Positions 11,998 through 23,838 of a stretch of DNA of 64,000 nucleotides are shown here, piece by piece. Numbering within the stretch: the stretch's first letter is position 1; each line of letters begins with the position of its first letter. Under the pieces are notes generated by a model. That model worked only from the letters and a program-made list of their open reading frames with translations. It searched no databases and had not been told where the DNA came from. Position numbers and translations under genes: made by a program. Source of the stretch: Prostheceraeus crozeri (Eukaryota > Platyhelminthes > Polycladida > Euryleptidae); the NCBI GenBank assembly GCA_907163375.1, contig CAJQUW010003381.1, forward strand, positions 248,001 through 312,000, written 5' to 3'.

Positions 11998-12239
11998 CCA
12001 CCTCCTTTTTCCATCGGAAGCACTTCCCCTATTTCAAGAAATGCAATTATTTTTACAGAGAGACGATCCCATTGGGCCGGAGTACGTGTATAGAATTTGT
12101 GGTATGATCGTCTCTAGGCGGACGATTTTTGCTGCCTTCTGTCTGTGAAGACATTGTCGTGTCGAAGATTTCAACATCAAGCACGGCCCCTGAAAATCAC
12201 TCATCAGACGTTGACATTGGCCACCGAACAGAACGTTTA

Positions 12240-12888
12240 TGTCTGAAAAATTTGCAGTCTGCCGAAATGACCCATTTCAAACTCGAAGCGAGGGCTTCTT
12301 ATTTGGAGGCTTTCCACGCAACCGTGAGCAATCTCAAACTTTGATCAAAAAGAACACATGCGTTTGTGGCGAAAGTTGACATTGCTGTGTCCACAAAACC
12401 GCACGTTTCAGTCGGATAAGGACAAGACAACAAAATCGAAAAACTTGACGTTTCTTGCAGGTCTCATTCCCACAATAAAAGTTGATGACATGCAACCATT
12501 AATCAAGGAATGGAGGCCGCTGGCAATCAACAATGATATTCAGCCACTCAAAGAAGAACGGCTAGATGCTTATTGGAGCAAGATATTCGAAAAGCACAAA
12601 TATCCGCTGATCAAAGTTCTTGTGCAGGCATTGCTTTGTATTCAGCCACACAATGCTGCTGAGGGAAGAGGATTTAGTGTAAATGCAGCTGTAGTCACAA
12701 AGGAGAGAAATCGTCTCCAACCCGAAACTCTGAACGGTATCCGGCGAGTGCGATCTCACTTGAAAAATATCGATGGATTGCAACATTTTTCAGTAACTCA
12801 GTCCCTCATCGACTTATCTCGAAGCTCATCCCGGCGATACTTCCAATCATATGAGCACGATAGTGCTAGTGATGATGAAGAATCATGA
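12240..12888 (+). pseudogene. hAT transposase C-terminal fragment
   Basis: The reading frame 12358-12888 carries a region matching the hAT C-terminal dimerisation domain: VLVQALLCIQPHNAAEGRGF, then SVNAAVVTKERNRLQPETLN and IRRVRSHL. The preceding part (SKNLTFLAGLIPTIK, IKEWRPLA) fits the linker seen in related invertebrate hAT-like proteins. Upstream, a different frame (to 12344) with EMTHFKLEARASYLEAF looks like an earlier piece of the same protein. That would imply a frameshift near 12345. The catalytic DDE region is absent, so this is a remnant. Host domestication cannot be excluded but no supporting exon structure is visible. Confidence 0.65.
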
Positions 12889-13009
12889 ACGTACATTTTT
12901 AGACTATTTAAAGAATTGTTTTTGCCAAAGAAGAATTTTTTATCGGATTGTTTTTATGGACAGATTTCAGTGAGCTAGATTGTTTATTCCTGACGTGTTT
13001 TTATTTATA

Positions 13010-13320
13010 GTGATCATTTGTCTATCAGTGATGTATTATTATATAGACTTGTTTTCTGGTAACGCAATCACAAATGCAACGTTGTATTCTTTATAGATTC
13101 GTTGATTCATAACCCAACCATAGGCGCACTGATGTACTTTTATGAAGATTTGTTTTTTCTGGTAGCGCAATCATAGATACACTGCTGTATTCTTTATAGA
13201 TTTTTTGATTCTTAACACAATCATAGGCGCACTAATGTATATTTTTATAGATTTGTTGATTCAATCATTTAACGAAATCATAGACGCGCTGATCAATTTT
13301 TATATAGCTTTGTACTGCCT
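13010..13320. repeat. Degenerate ~60-bp tandem repeat
   Basis: About four to five units share CAATCATAGGCGCACT, a variable GATGTA, then TTTATAGATTTGTTGATTC. Units differ by substitutions and small indels, which indicates an old minisatellite directly downstream of the hAT fragment. Confidence 0.65.
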
Positions 13321-13924
13321 ATATTTTTTAGAAGGATTTGTGAAATATTCTCAAGGCTTCTGAGATTTATTGATGTATTTGTTAATTGAATATATTGCGG
13401 GTTCATAAAAGCTGCGATTTTTCATTCAAAATCACCTGTCATTTATGAATGACGAGGAAAAGAGATGCGCATGATATTGATGACAATCTTACGCATAATG
13501 ATTATTTTCCATTCACAGTTAAGTATAGAAGGCAATTAATGTTTATATTTACTCTGATGATATAACATGAGAGCGTCCGGATATTTTTCTGGACGAGTTT
13601 GGCAACACTGATTCTATCTAGCCTTCAAAAACATTTTTGAAATATTTGAAAATAGTAGTTCATTCTAGTGCGCCTGGTAAAAACTGATGATTGAAAAAGC
13701 ATCAATAGCAATATTATGCCAATTATTTACTTGCTGACTGAGGATTCATTAGCATCCTTATTGCAACAGACCCAACTTCTGCCAGAACACTTCCTAAACT
13801 TTTCGGATTTTGGGATATCGAATGATCGTAATTTTTTCTACTTTAAGGGGCCCACGGCTGCGTATTTTAGGGGGCCCACTCCGATTTGACTCTCCGGTTT
13901 TTATTTTTGATAAGAGTGGCAACC

Positions 13925-13928
<4 letters not shown>

Positions 13929-13968
<40 letters not shown>
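13929..13968. repeat. (TA)20 microsatellite
   Basis: An uninterrupted run of TA dinucleotides. The open frames across it, with tyrosine/isoleucine runs, are artefacts. Confidence 0.95.
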
Positions 13969-13971
<3 letters not shown>

Positions 13972-16321
13972 CTAGAACAAGACAACTCGAGGCACATTAG
14001 GAAAAAGGTCACAATGTTCGAATTATATACACAGGCCAGTCAAGTAGCCAGCCCAGCTTTCGTCCTCAGTCGCTTGAGAAGGTCGGCCCGGAGGAGGTCA
14101 TGTTATGCGGTGTACTGTCGCAATACGGTTAATCAGTTATGTTCACGATGTTCAGCACGCAAATTCGGAATTTTGTGACTGCGAACACTGGCCCAAATGA
14201 AGTCTCAAGGCATCCCCATGAGCTCGCAGATTCGTGTCGGTGAAAGTGGCGTCTTTTTCATAGGGATTTGGCATCATCATCAATACGTTCCTATTTTTGC
14301 TCGGCCCCCTTGACCGGCAGTCTCATCCCTCACATCCTCAGTAAGCCAAAGGTTCCGATTTTTACCAGTTGATTGGACAAGTCGAATCGATTTTAAATCG
14401 TTGCCACGAAAAACTACAATTGAGTTTTTAAGATAAGTAGTTGATCCAGTAATCACATTGCATTTGTGAACCTACTGATTTGAGAGGGTTTTCATTAGTA
14501 CAACTTTTTTTGATTATTCAATATATTAAGAATTGTATTATAGTGTTATAAATTAATGTTGTCATGTTTTTTCTTCATCGTATGGAAGCGTTTAATTTTC
14601 TGATAGACGCTTGCAGGAAAATATCATCTTTCGTATATAATTATGCAGAAATACCATTCGGAATACAATGTTTTTCAAATTCAAGTGCACCCCACTTAAG
14701 AGAGACCTTGTTGATGAATTATTTCGAGTTTTCACTTCATATTCTCATATTTGATATCACAAAAGTAGGGCAGTAGTTCTGAGGCAGACAATTCGTCTGT
14801 TGTCAGGAGATATTGTCGGCGAACGCCCAGTCATTTCCGGGATAATGAAAAGCAATTAGTTAAAAGCTGGAGTCATTTTCGTACAGGCTTTGCTCCCGAG
14901 TCTGTTTGTCATGCGATCAAGGATTCTGGCTTCAGGTAATCCGAAATGATCGGAGAGATCAACTTCTATTTCTGAGATTTCTTAAGATTGGATTTCACAG
15001 CTCCAACATCGGAGCGTCTTTGTTCGTATGACGGGAAGGAAGAGATTTCTTTTCTGGTTATTAATTCTGTCCTTGAATTTTCGCTATCAAATCCTTCAAT
15101 TATCTGTGTGTTGTCGAGTCTGGGCGAGAATTAAATCCTTTTCCAGTGAATAATCTTCTCGACTGAATAAACAATCAACTGAAGACTTGACAAACTTTCT
15201 GGCAACTTCTACCTTATCTATAACTCTCTTTTTATCGAAACGAATATTTCCTGACGAAGAGATTAATTAAATTGATTGAAATACATGCGACACAAACACT
15301 TTAGGTGCATTTTTCATTTTCACTTTACATCTTTTCTCTTACCATGATATGCCAAGTGGTCTAGCTATCCATGAAATGAATATATCAACGGCTCAGATAC
15401 ATATTGAGTTACATGCATTTACATGTTCTTACATAAACTCGATGGTCTTGTGCCTATAACGTTCTTTGTTTTGCTCTTTTTAACCTGAATTGCAGCATTT
15501 TAATCGCGAAAATTGAATTAGAAAGACTAACTTAGCTAGAGATGAATCACATTTATATTGATAAACAGAAGAGAAAATGACACAAGCTCAGACGCTAAAT
15601 AAAAGTCACAGTACAAGAGAAAAAAAGGCTTATTCAACAGTCAACTGAGTTTCACTGAAAATAATTAACCATGTTAAAAAAACTGTTTGTTGAGAGACGA
15701 CTCCTTGCTTGATATGTGGATTGTTACGATAATTTCTATTCTAGTATCATTAGCATGTTTTAAAAATTGTAAAATTCTCAATCCTCCGTGGGGCAATTAC
15801 TGAGACATTGAAATAACTGAAGCTGTGTGTTTGTTCGTTAGTTCTTGCTCCTAAATGGATCGCATTTTCGATGATGAAATAGCGAGATTGCCTCATATTT
15901 TAACATAAATGTATATAGCACCATTTACGAGAGGTTATGGAGTAAGGGTCTTTAAACCGTAGCAATGGCTAAATTTTCTAGCGTTAAAAATGAAAATTGT
16001 GTTCAAGTCCTTATCCACAATATGAAAATATTGTTTCCGACGTTTTTGAATCTTCGATTATTTTCCTATGAAAATAATTTTTATGCAGAAACGTAGACTC
16101 CAATTAAAGAGTTGGAAGGAGTATAGCCATCAACAACTACGTGTATGTCCATTTCATTCGCCACCACAGAAGACTCTACTTGGTATGTAAGACATACATG
16201 TAGTACTATTGCATTTAATAAACAATTTCATAATTTCTGTAATGCATGGCTCTGAAATTGAAAACCTAATGTGCGTCTGTGCAAGTCAAATACTGTTGAG
16301 ACTATTGTTTTTTCTTCTTAG

Positions 16322-16426
16322 AATCTGATATCAAAGAGCAATCGGAAATGGGCCTGTGCGGCTAGCCTTCTTCTCAGTGCAAAAATGAACGACATCAAGG
16401 GATCAGAATTAACGCTGCTCATCCAA
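16322..16426 (+). CDS. CABLES: CABLES-like gene, penultimate exon
   Basis: This is a 35-codon internal exon. The acceptor is a pyrimidine tract ending TTCTTCTTAG at 16321, and the donor GTAAGT starts at 16427. Frame 1 is open throughout and encodes [20 protein letters not shown] followed by [15 protein letters not shown]. This matches the cyclin-box-like C-terminal region of CABLES (CDK5 and ABL1 enzyme substrate) proteins, adaptors that bridge cyclin-dependent kinases to tyrosine kinases. The exon ends in phase 0 and joins in phase with the exon at 19648, giving a continuous domain. Upstream exons were not located, so the gene is partial here. Confidence 0.8.
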
Positions 16427-19400
16427 GTAAGTTGATTGATTTGCTTTATATGTGAGAATACGATTTCACTTTCAAAGTAGCATCGATGTCAGCATACAGT
16501 TTGAACCGGTTCCAGGTTTCCATGAACCCGGTTTTGATAAAGCTTCCCAAGGAAATCATCGAAAGAAATTCAGATAACAAACGCTCTCAGCCACATTTAA
16601 AACTTGTGGATCTGTTAACATTCAAGCCCAAAAGTCAATGTCCTCTGACAGTTCGTGGAGGAAGGTCTAAATAGGGACAATGTCAAACTTTCGGAGGCAA
16701 TTGATTTTCCGTGGAAAAATTGTTGCGGATCCATGACAGCAATCCTTCTTATATAGTGTTTATAACTGTGAATGTAGCCCTTTAGATACTTACGTTCCCT
16801 TGAATTACCTAATTCACAAGAAAAATAGTAAAGATTATTTTTCACTGACTTAACATTTTGACATTGCAGCTGATCAGCTGATTCCTAGTAGCAATTTTTG
16901 GGAAATGTTACTCAACCGGTCAACTCCATTCTAGAAACCTGGAAAATAATGTTTTATACTCGTATTTTACATGAGATTCGTTGAATTAATGATAAAACTG
17001 TAAAAATAGTAAGAAATTCTCATATGAACAGGTCGTCGTAGCGGTGAAATTCTTTTTAAATAAAACCTAGCATTGTTTATTTTAAACATGTTAAAAAAAT
17101 GTTATTAAAAAAATATTAAAACCTATTTTAAAACCTGCTTTGATGACAGATCTGTCACCGATAATCCCAATTGTTCCACCGCTGATGTCAAGATCAGATT
17201 GAATGCATCTGTTCTGCCTACATTAAGTGTCATCGTGCAGAAAAGTATATAACATTTTCTATCGAGTGTCTCGAAATATTCCAGGTCATTGATTGTACAG
17301 ACGCAGTCAATTAGCGGCCGCTGTTCCTCTTGACTGATTCTATGGCGGTTAAAGTGCTAGAGATCATTGGTAGAGCATGAAATTCTTTTCGTTTTAAGGA
17401 TGCGAGTCAGTCGTGAATTCATCAGCAATTGTCAGGAAATTAAATAAAGTTCAGTGCTCGTTTTAACACAGAGATTTATTTTTTCCTTTGTATTTGGAGA
17501 CTCGCATTCATTGCACCTACGGGTTTAGTATAAAGTATTTTAGCCACTTTCATTCAATATTCTTATTCAATTGATTATCAATTGAATGTTTTCTCTACTT
17601 GATCTTAGTTGCAATTTACTTAAATTGCAAAATGATGTTATAGCACGTTCGTTGTTCAAGTATGTGGACAATGGACAATGGACAGTATTGTCATTTAGAA
17701 ATTATCAAGTAGTATTTATCAGAATAGGAAAAGCAGTTGTGTTTGACTTGTTATCACCCTATGTATGGTGTCGTATGACTTTTTGTCTTTCCTGTATCTC
17801 TTTCATGTACCTTACTCCTGTTTTAGCCGTTTAGGCTTTGATAAGGTTGTAATTTTCATTACAAATATAACTACAGTTGTGTAGTTGCAATAAATTATTT
17901 CTTAAATTCATTAATAATAAATACATGTATTAAATTATTAACATAATATCCAAATTTAAAATTCCTCTGTAAAGAAATCAGTGCCAAAATCATAAAATCA
18001 GAGGCAATTTTTTGATATGCTGTTACACATATAGCATTCATTATATGTACATGGAATGCTAGAGATCTCCAGATAATCGTTAGATGACATAACCCGAAAA
18101 TTCAATCTGAAAAATTTCTACCTAGCCCAAACCCATGCAAGTGTAATTGCAAGAGTAATAAAGTCTCCTAGAAGTCACAAGTCTCGATATCACAGCACTT
18201 CGTCTTCAGTTTAAATTAGAGATGTGAGGCGAAAACACGTGCGGGAGGAAAATAAAAAGGTGGCAATTTGATATCAATGCTGCAAGCGTGGTCTGTTTTC
18301 TGGGGAGCAGTTGTGATTAACCTTTACATATCAGCCCATAAAAAGAAATGGTGGGAAAGCGAATGCTATAATGCCGGCAATTATCTAGACTGATTGAAAT
18401 GTAATTGAAGACAGACGGAGCAATTTTCAATCGTAATTAATTTACAATTTCAGGAAAGTAATTTGTCAATCAATTGCACAAATGTAGTGCACAATCAAAG
18501 TAATCAATTGCATTTCATGAGTAATTGACACAAGTATATTTCCTTCTTTTAACTAATTTTTGCGTCATGGAGCTTTAATTTGATTTCTACTAATGCTTGT
18601 CATGTGGTATCAATGAAATGCTGACCGATTCATTTTAGTAAAAAATAGCATCATAATCAAGAAAGTCCTCACAGACCTTTCAGGATTCCTCCTATGTATT
18701 ATGCAATGATCTTCTATTTTAAGGAATGTTGCTTCATTCGTACTTAAAAAGTTTTTACAGAACTTTGCCCCTAGCACATCTACGAGCCATGAATTAGGCC
18801 AGGGGTTCCTCAATAAAATGAAATAATGAGTTGTATTATCAAAAGCAAAATAAGAGATTTTCTTATCTGATTAAGTTGTCCCATGAGAAAAATGTTAGCA
18901 TGTCTTTTGGAAGTGTCCAGTGTGTACATCACGTATGCGTTCTAGGTTCAAATGTTGGCATGTGAGTGCATTATATCTGAATGTGCTTCTGGAGATAGGT
19001 TTGGGTTCACACTTATTTGCTGCGGAGTTGCTTCTACCGAAATATCATCTGCAGAAGAGACTGAGTGAAGTAACGTCCTGCCAGAAGGGATAGAGGCTGC
19101 AACTCGTTTTTCACCCATACAATTCTTGACACGTTTCCCAACCCGTTGGAGGATGTGGAGATGTGTTTGAATGGCGCCGGCCCACAGATGGCAGGCAATA
19201 GGGGAAGAATAGTGGACTTGTAAAGATAGCATGCTGTCTAGGAGGTCACTGAATAATTGAATGAATCTTCAATATTCTGAATATTGAAAAATAATTGAAA
19301 TAATCTGTTTTTAATTGATATTTTTATGTTCATTTGCATAAAATCATTCATCTCAAATTCTACCTACATATAGATCGCCTCTATATATACGTAGCATGAA

Positions 19401-19647
19401 AACCTTTCCTGTCCCCTCTTAAGGTCCCTGGTTGAACGCAAGAAATCACTGATGCGATATGTCGAAGGCTTGATCTTTGCGCCGATTGACCAAGTACCCA
19501 ACGGCCTAACCTGAGCGCCGCCTGTTCACATCCGACTCTGTTATGCTCCTTGGATGTTTCTTTTCAAAAAAGGAGGGATTTCAGACATTCGCCTTTTCTC
19601 AGTTTGTGTTTTATCACGGAATTAATTGCCATTCTCTGTCGTTTCAG
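16427..19647 (+). other. Intron of the CABLES-like gene
   Basis: GT at 16427 to AG at 19647 defines a 3.2-kb intron between two phase-compatible exons. No gene, RNA or clear mobile element was recognised inside. Short open frames at 16486-16674 and 17586-17834 have no recognisable content. An AATTG-rich patch lies near 18400-18530. Confidence 0.7.
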
Positions 19648-19800
19648 GAATTGGAATCAACTTTCCGTATCTCACGTCGACAACTTGGAGTCTACGAGAT
19701 TGCTGTGATGCTCGCTCTAGAGTTTTCTCTTACTATACCTATTTATGAAGTTTATCCGCATTATCAACGATTGGACAGATGTCTCCCCACCCCTTCATGA
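19648..19800 (+). CDS. CABLES: CABLES-like gene, terminal exon
   Basis: The exon follows an acceptor CTGTCGTTTCAG and encodes ELESTFRISRRQLGVYEIAV, then a continuation that includes LALEFSL, EVYPHYQRL and a short tail, ending at TGA 19798-19800 (50 codons). The RISRRQL, LALEF and EVYPHYQRL blocks correspond to the conserved C-terminal end of CABLES proteins. The family usually ends a few residues after the HYxRL motif, as here. Phase 0 matches the upstream exon. No canonical AATAAA was seen close downstream. Confidence 0.85.
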   Translation, partial: ELESTFRISRRQLGVYEIAVMLALEFSLTIPIYEVYPHYQRLDRCLPTPS

Positions 19801-19956
19801 AAATACAATCAACTTGTTTTGAATTGATGTTTCATTCATTTTTTAGATTTTACTAAAACTACAGGTTATAGAAAATGAGCTATCAAAATTCTATGAGACT
19901 TCAGCTCTATGTAGCGCTCTTTTTTGATTAATTTTTCTCCGGTCTTTTCTAATCTT

Positions 19957-20030
19957 GTTCATTTCATTTGGTTAAAGGGGTAATTTAGCTCTAGTTCATT
20001 TCATTTGGTTAAAGGGGTAATTTAGCTCTA
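19957..20030. repeat. Perfect 37-bp tandem duplication
   Basis: The unit GTTCATTTCATTTGGTTAAA followed by GGGGTAATTTAGCTCTA occurs twice head to tail (19957-19993 and 19994-20030) with no difference. This indicates a recent slippage or repair event. Confidence 0.95.
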
Positions 20031-20182
20031 AAAATACATCCATATTTGAGTAGGCCTATACTAAGAAAGAAACGCACATCTGCATCACAATGCAGTAGCA
20101 AATAAGTCCGCACAGATACCACAGCTTGCACCAGGCCTATGCAGCTATACAGGGTGCGGCATAAAAATGTGACGGTACAGTG

Positions 20183-20312
20183 CCGTCAGCATGGCCTAGG
20201 GAAGAAGGTGCGAGCTCGTCTCCACTGCGGACTTCAGTTCGATTCCTCGGTCGGATAATCAAGGGTGTTGATATCCTCTGTTGACTTAATAGTTGTCATT
20301 CTCTATAGATAG
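20183..20312 (+). repeat. tRNA-derived SINE, copy 2
   Basis: This is the same family as 968-1114. The head is GTCAGCATGGCCTAGGGAAG with a B box AGTTCGATTCC, and the tail contains AATCAAGGGTGTTG and TTGACTTAATAGTTGTC. It is preceded by a short mariner-end-like word. A pol III internal promoter is implied by the two boxes but is not perfect here. Confidence 0.75.
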
Positions 20313-22151
20313 GCCTATAATGTACATGCAAAGCAAAAAACTCAAAAGCCAAGGAACGACTGAACGGAAAAGCTAACTTAATTCCAATTCTTCACTTGCA
20401 TGATAATCATTTTGGCAAAGTCTCATTGGTTGACCAAATTGCAATTAATTGCGTTTTCGATTGCAGTAAATGCACTCAACAAATTGCATAATATACAATT
20501 AATTTTTCCACATTTTTGCAATTGTTTAAATTAATTGCAATTTTTTTATATGCACCGCAAAATTTATCGCCATGGTTTGCAGCTAAATTCATTGCAATTC
20601 TAATTTCACATTACTTTAGTTGGGTAAGCTCCTTCATGAGAGCTGTAACCGTAACTTTGACACGTCAAACATAGTTGACCGGTGTCAGTTAATGTACAGT
20701 CATTTGTCTGACCATTTGCTAGCAAAGTGTCAACAAAGTGACAGTTGAATTATCTGGCGTCATATTTCGTATTTTGACTACTTTTGCAAATATTTTTAGC
20801 AGCGTGATGGATCACGAAAGGAATTATACATAGTAATTAATAGAATTTCCCTTATTTCTAGTTCTTGCAGTCTCTCATTTTTTAATGCATTCGATTGACT
20901 TCAATACCGAAAAGTTTAGCTGTAATGTATATTTTTTAATGGAATTTACATTCTGTAGAATGCAGAGTTTTAAGAAACGAATAAGATAAAGGTCGGCCCT
21001 TCATACATTTTGATACATAAGTACTTATTTTTATAGAATCTGTGAGACTAAACCCTTGCAGCATTGAGACGACGACTTATCACGATTGAAGACAGTTCAG
21101 CTCGTCACAAAAAGCACATCTCAGCTGGCGTAAAATGTCCGTGAGCGAGTGGTCTCAAGGCATGACTTCTGAAGATGGATAATGGCGAGTTTATGTGACC
21201 AGTTTTCTGACGAGATATGTATATGCTATTATCGATGCATCCAAGCATTATAGCGCCCTTCCAAATTCTCTGAAGACAGCCCTAGAGCCGAGAGAATGAT
21301 GGACTCGAACCATCTGACGCACCGCAAGCTACAGGCTTTTTTATCACTTAGTTATTTAAGACAAGCGCGGAATGTCCAAATATGTTAGTGATGAAGATTT
21401 TCATCAAATTTTAGAATTTTAAATAATATTTATTTACACTTTGAGTACAAGTCTATTCGAGAGGACATCTGCATTTATAATTAGGAATCATATGGTCATC
21501 CAAAAGAAACGCATACCGATACATGGAAAATTTGATGGAATGTTGCAATAAAATCGAGTCCAATTTCATGGAATAAGGCTAATGATAAACAATTAACATG
21601 TTCACACTATTTTTTTCAAAAATTGAGATTTTAGCCAACCCTGAATAAAAATGGACTTGCCCATGGCCAACAGCACATTCTCTCTCTCCATCATCTATAC
21701 CAGCATTCAGTTGTAGTAAGCAATTCTTCCGGAGATTTTTTCCTGGGGAAAGGTGCCTCTGGTGCTAATATCTATGCTGGGACGCCACTCATTCCCTCTC
21801 AACGCCAAAGACAATGGAGAATAGACATTATCTTTGCCGCTCAACTCGGCTTGAGATGATGGTTAGATGATTCATGTTCATCCTATCCATTTCAATGAAC
21901 ACTTCTTTCAACCAGGTTGCAATAAAAAGAAATAGCAAGCATCTAATTCTATGCAATTAAATCAGTTTATGTAATTTTCATGCTTCATATCACCTGCCCA
22001 AATTGATCTAAAGTGTTATGGCTAATAGCGAGTCCCGATAACTGGTAGGCTATACATCAAGACTTTTCATGAATGTCTCACTCGCGTAAAAATATGTCAA
22101 AAATGTATGGTGCTGTTCCTACCTCTATACTATGACTAAATTCAATCTGGT

Positions 22152-22210
22152 GATCTCGATTATCGAGATGTCGACATCTCGACCAATTTTTAGGCGTTCG
22201 AGATCTCGAA
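22152..22210. repeat. Cluster of CGAGAT palindromes
   Basis: Three nested or adjacent perfect inverted repeats lie in 60 bp: ATCTCGAT/ATCGAGAT around 22153-22169, the 18-bp palindrome CGAGATGTCGACATCTCG at 22164-22181, and TTCGAGATCTCGAA at 22197-22210. A related CCGAGATCT follows near 22222. Confidence 0.85.
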
Positions 22211-22665
22211 ATTACAGTGCCGAGATCTGGACTTTTTGCGATTAGATTTTTGATACTAACATGAAAATTAATGTTGCATGGCATTGCTTGCTGCAACATT
22301 TGGTCAACTGTTGACGCCAAATGTACGAATTACCATGGAGTCTGATCACTTATTGAATGCCACTTAAAAGGTAGGCTATAGTTCAAAGTAAAAGGATTAC
22401 CAATCTGCCTTATTATTCTAAGTCTGCATCAGAATTTTTTCTGACTTCTTCAAAGAGCTATCTTTAGGGAACTTAGTATTAAAGTTTTTGATACAAAATT
22501 TACATTTCATGAAGATAAAATTCAGCAAGTTTCATGATAAGCATCCGTTAAGGTTGTCTACTACAACTGGACATTTTCGCAGAAATAACAATCGCTATGA
22601 TGATAATGCAATTAAATTCTGAAGCCCCATTCCCCCCTATGACTCTCAAATCATAAAAAAGTGGG

Positions 22666-22919
22666 TCAATATAGCCTATCGTTGGTAGTTGCTGAGATAT
22701 CGATATTTACTTTTTGCAGCGACTTTTGAATCACCGGTGACTTCCAATACACTTTTGAATCCAATACACGTGGTCTTTTGATAGGTGGAGTGCCAATATC
22801 ACTAGATTCCTGTTGTCTCTTTCTCCTTCCACCATACCGATCGCGGGCGTTGTTGAAGAACTTAGACACAGTCAGTTCGACCTCCTTGCAGGTTGTCTCA
22901 AATAGATCTGTAGATGACT
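22666..22919 (-). CDS. Terminal coding exon of an unrecognised host gene
   Basis: On the minus strand a good acceptor (GTTTTCTCCTTTCAG) ends at 22920. It opens a frame of 84 codons to the stop at 22666, with two bases of a split codon at the start. The peptide begins SSTDLFETTCKEVEL, has a basic stretch RDRYGGRRKRQQ resembling a nuclear localisation signal, then IGTPPIKRPRV (a proline-directed phosphorylation-like site next to basic residues) and ends near SLQKVNIDISATTNDRLY. This composition suggests the C-terminal tail of a nuclear protein. I do not recognise the family. Upstream exons were not found. Confidence 0.45.
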
Positions 22920-23162
22920 CTGAAAGGAGAAAACGCCTGTTAAATTCACTGGTAGTTAAAATATATATTCAAGTCATACCTACAGAACAGTAATGCACAA
23001 ACAACAGGATTTTATGAAATTAATTAAATCGATTTTCCGAAAACAATGAAAAATAAATACCAAGACACAATAAAATAACGTTTATTTACAATTCAATATT
23101 ATTTGCAATTCAACCAAAGATTTTGACAGATATTCCATTGCTCACAATCATAACAAACAGTG

Positions 23163-23186
23163 GAGAGAGAGAGAGAGAGAGAGAGA
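23163..23186. repeat. (GA)n microsatellite
   Basis: Twelve GA dinucleotides in an uninterrupted run. Confidence 0.9.
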
Positions 23187-23838
23187 CGAGGGCCAACACC
23201 AAAGAAATGAAAATGACACAAATAAAGAAAATGTGATGATAACATCAGCTACGATGATTGATTTAATGTTTATTCAATTAAAACTTGTTGGATATAGATA
23301 TATTTCTTTGAAAAAATGAGATATCAATTGAAATATGGGCCAATGGAAAGGAAATGACATTAACCCAGACAAATAAAAGTGTGGGTTATTACTTTATTGA
23401 TGACATTAATCACATTTATTCATTTATAAAATACTTAATGATTTAATTGAATATGTGCAAATTTTATGAAAATCAATCATTAGAGATCTTATAAAATTTA
23501 ATGAAATGTTTACATATTAATATGTAAACGTTAATTAACGTTTCGTTATCAGCATGATATGTACGAAATATGACAGATTTTTTGCAATTTCCTAAGAACA
23601 TTATAATGACGGATCTGGTGGCCTTAACAAGCACAATTTGAAAACAAGTTTGTAAAAGATTCGTTAGTCTTTAAAGAATGGACGATCATTACATTGCTCA
23701 CTTAATGACATTTACGGATGCAAGCATGTTTATTGCAGTCAATATTCTTATACTTATACGCATTATATTTTAAATTTGTCATCTTCTTTCGTGCAGATAG
23801 TGGAAGAACACATGTAACATAGATCACTCAAAGTGACA

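Larger units (their letters stand above)
8484..12000 (-). mobile_element. CR1-like non-LTR retrotransposon
   Basis: Two minus-strand ORFs in the order ORF1 (11296-11997) and ORF2 (about 8577-11225) are followed at the 3' end by a short GTAA/TTAC tandem repeat at 8484-8505. That is the kind of microsatellite tail typical of CR1/L2-type LINEs. The 5' end is not sharply defined. The copy abuts the mariner element on one side and a hAT fragment on the other. It is nearly full length, but ORF2 has a stop and a frameshift. Confidence 0.75.
12890..16321. other. Gene-free stretch with minisatellite and TA repeat
   Basis: No supported gene lies here. It contains a degenerate ~60-bp tandem repeat (13010-13320), a (TA)20 microsatellite (13929-13968) and otherwise unstructured AT-rich DNA. 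It is probably intronic or intergenic sequence upstream of the CABLES-like exons. Earlier exons of that gene were looked for by eye and not found. Confidence 0.4.
19801..22665. other. Intergenic stretch with repeats
   Basis: Between the ends of the convergent CABLES-like gene (plus) and the minus-strand gene ending at 22666, I found only repeats: a 37-bp tandem duplication, a SINE copy and a palindrome cluster. AATTGCAATTAATT-rich sequence lies near 20430-20560. At 20146 the word TACAGGGTGCGGC resembles a mariner terminus, without a partner. Confidence 0.45.

Noticed and set aside
12054..12114. AGAGACGATC ... GATCGTCTCT inverted repeat
   Set aside because: Short arms with no other repeat features; could be chance or LINE 5' UTR structure.
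13794..14178. ORFs with Tyr/Ile runs on both strands
   Set aside because: They read through the (TA)20 microsatellite.
16089..16182. Possible 94-bp exon (acceptor TTATGCAG, donor GTATGT) upstream of the CABLES-like exon
   Set aside because: Its only open frame ends in phase 1, which would put a stop in the next exon at 16322; it cannot join in frame.
20146..20182. Mariner-terminus-like TACAGGGTGCGGCATAAAA
   Set aside because: Differs from the intact element's TIR after the first ten bases and no partner end was found nearby.
21298..21314. tRNA-like T arm (minus strand GATGG-TTCGAGT-CCATC)
   Set aside because: No matching acceptor, D or anticodon arms at tRNA spacing; perhaps a SINE or tRNA remnant, but not supportable.
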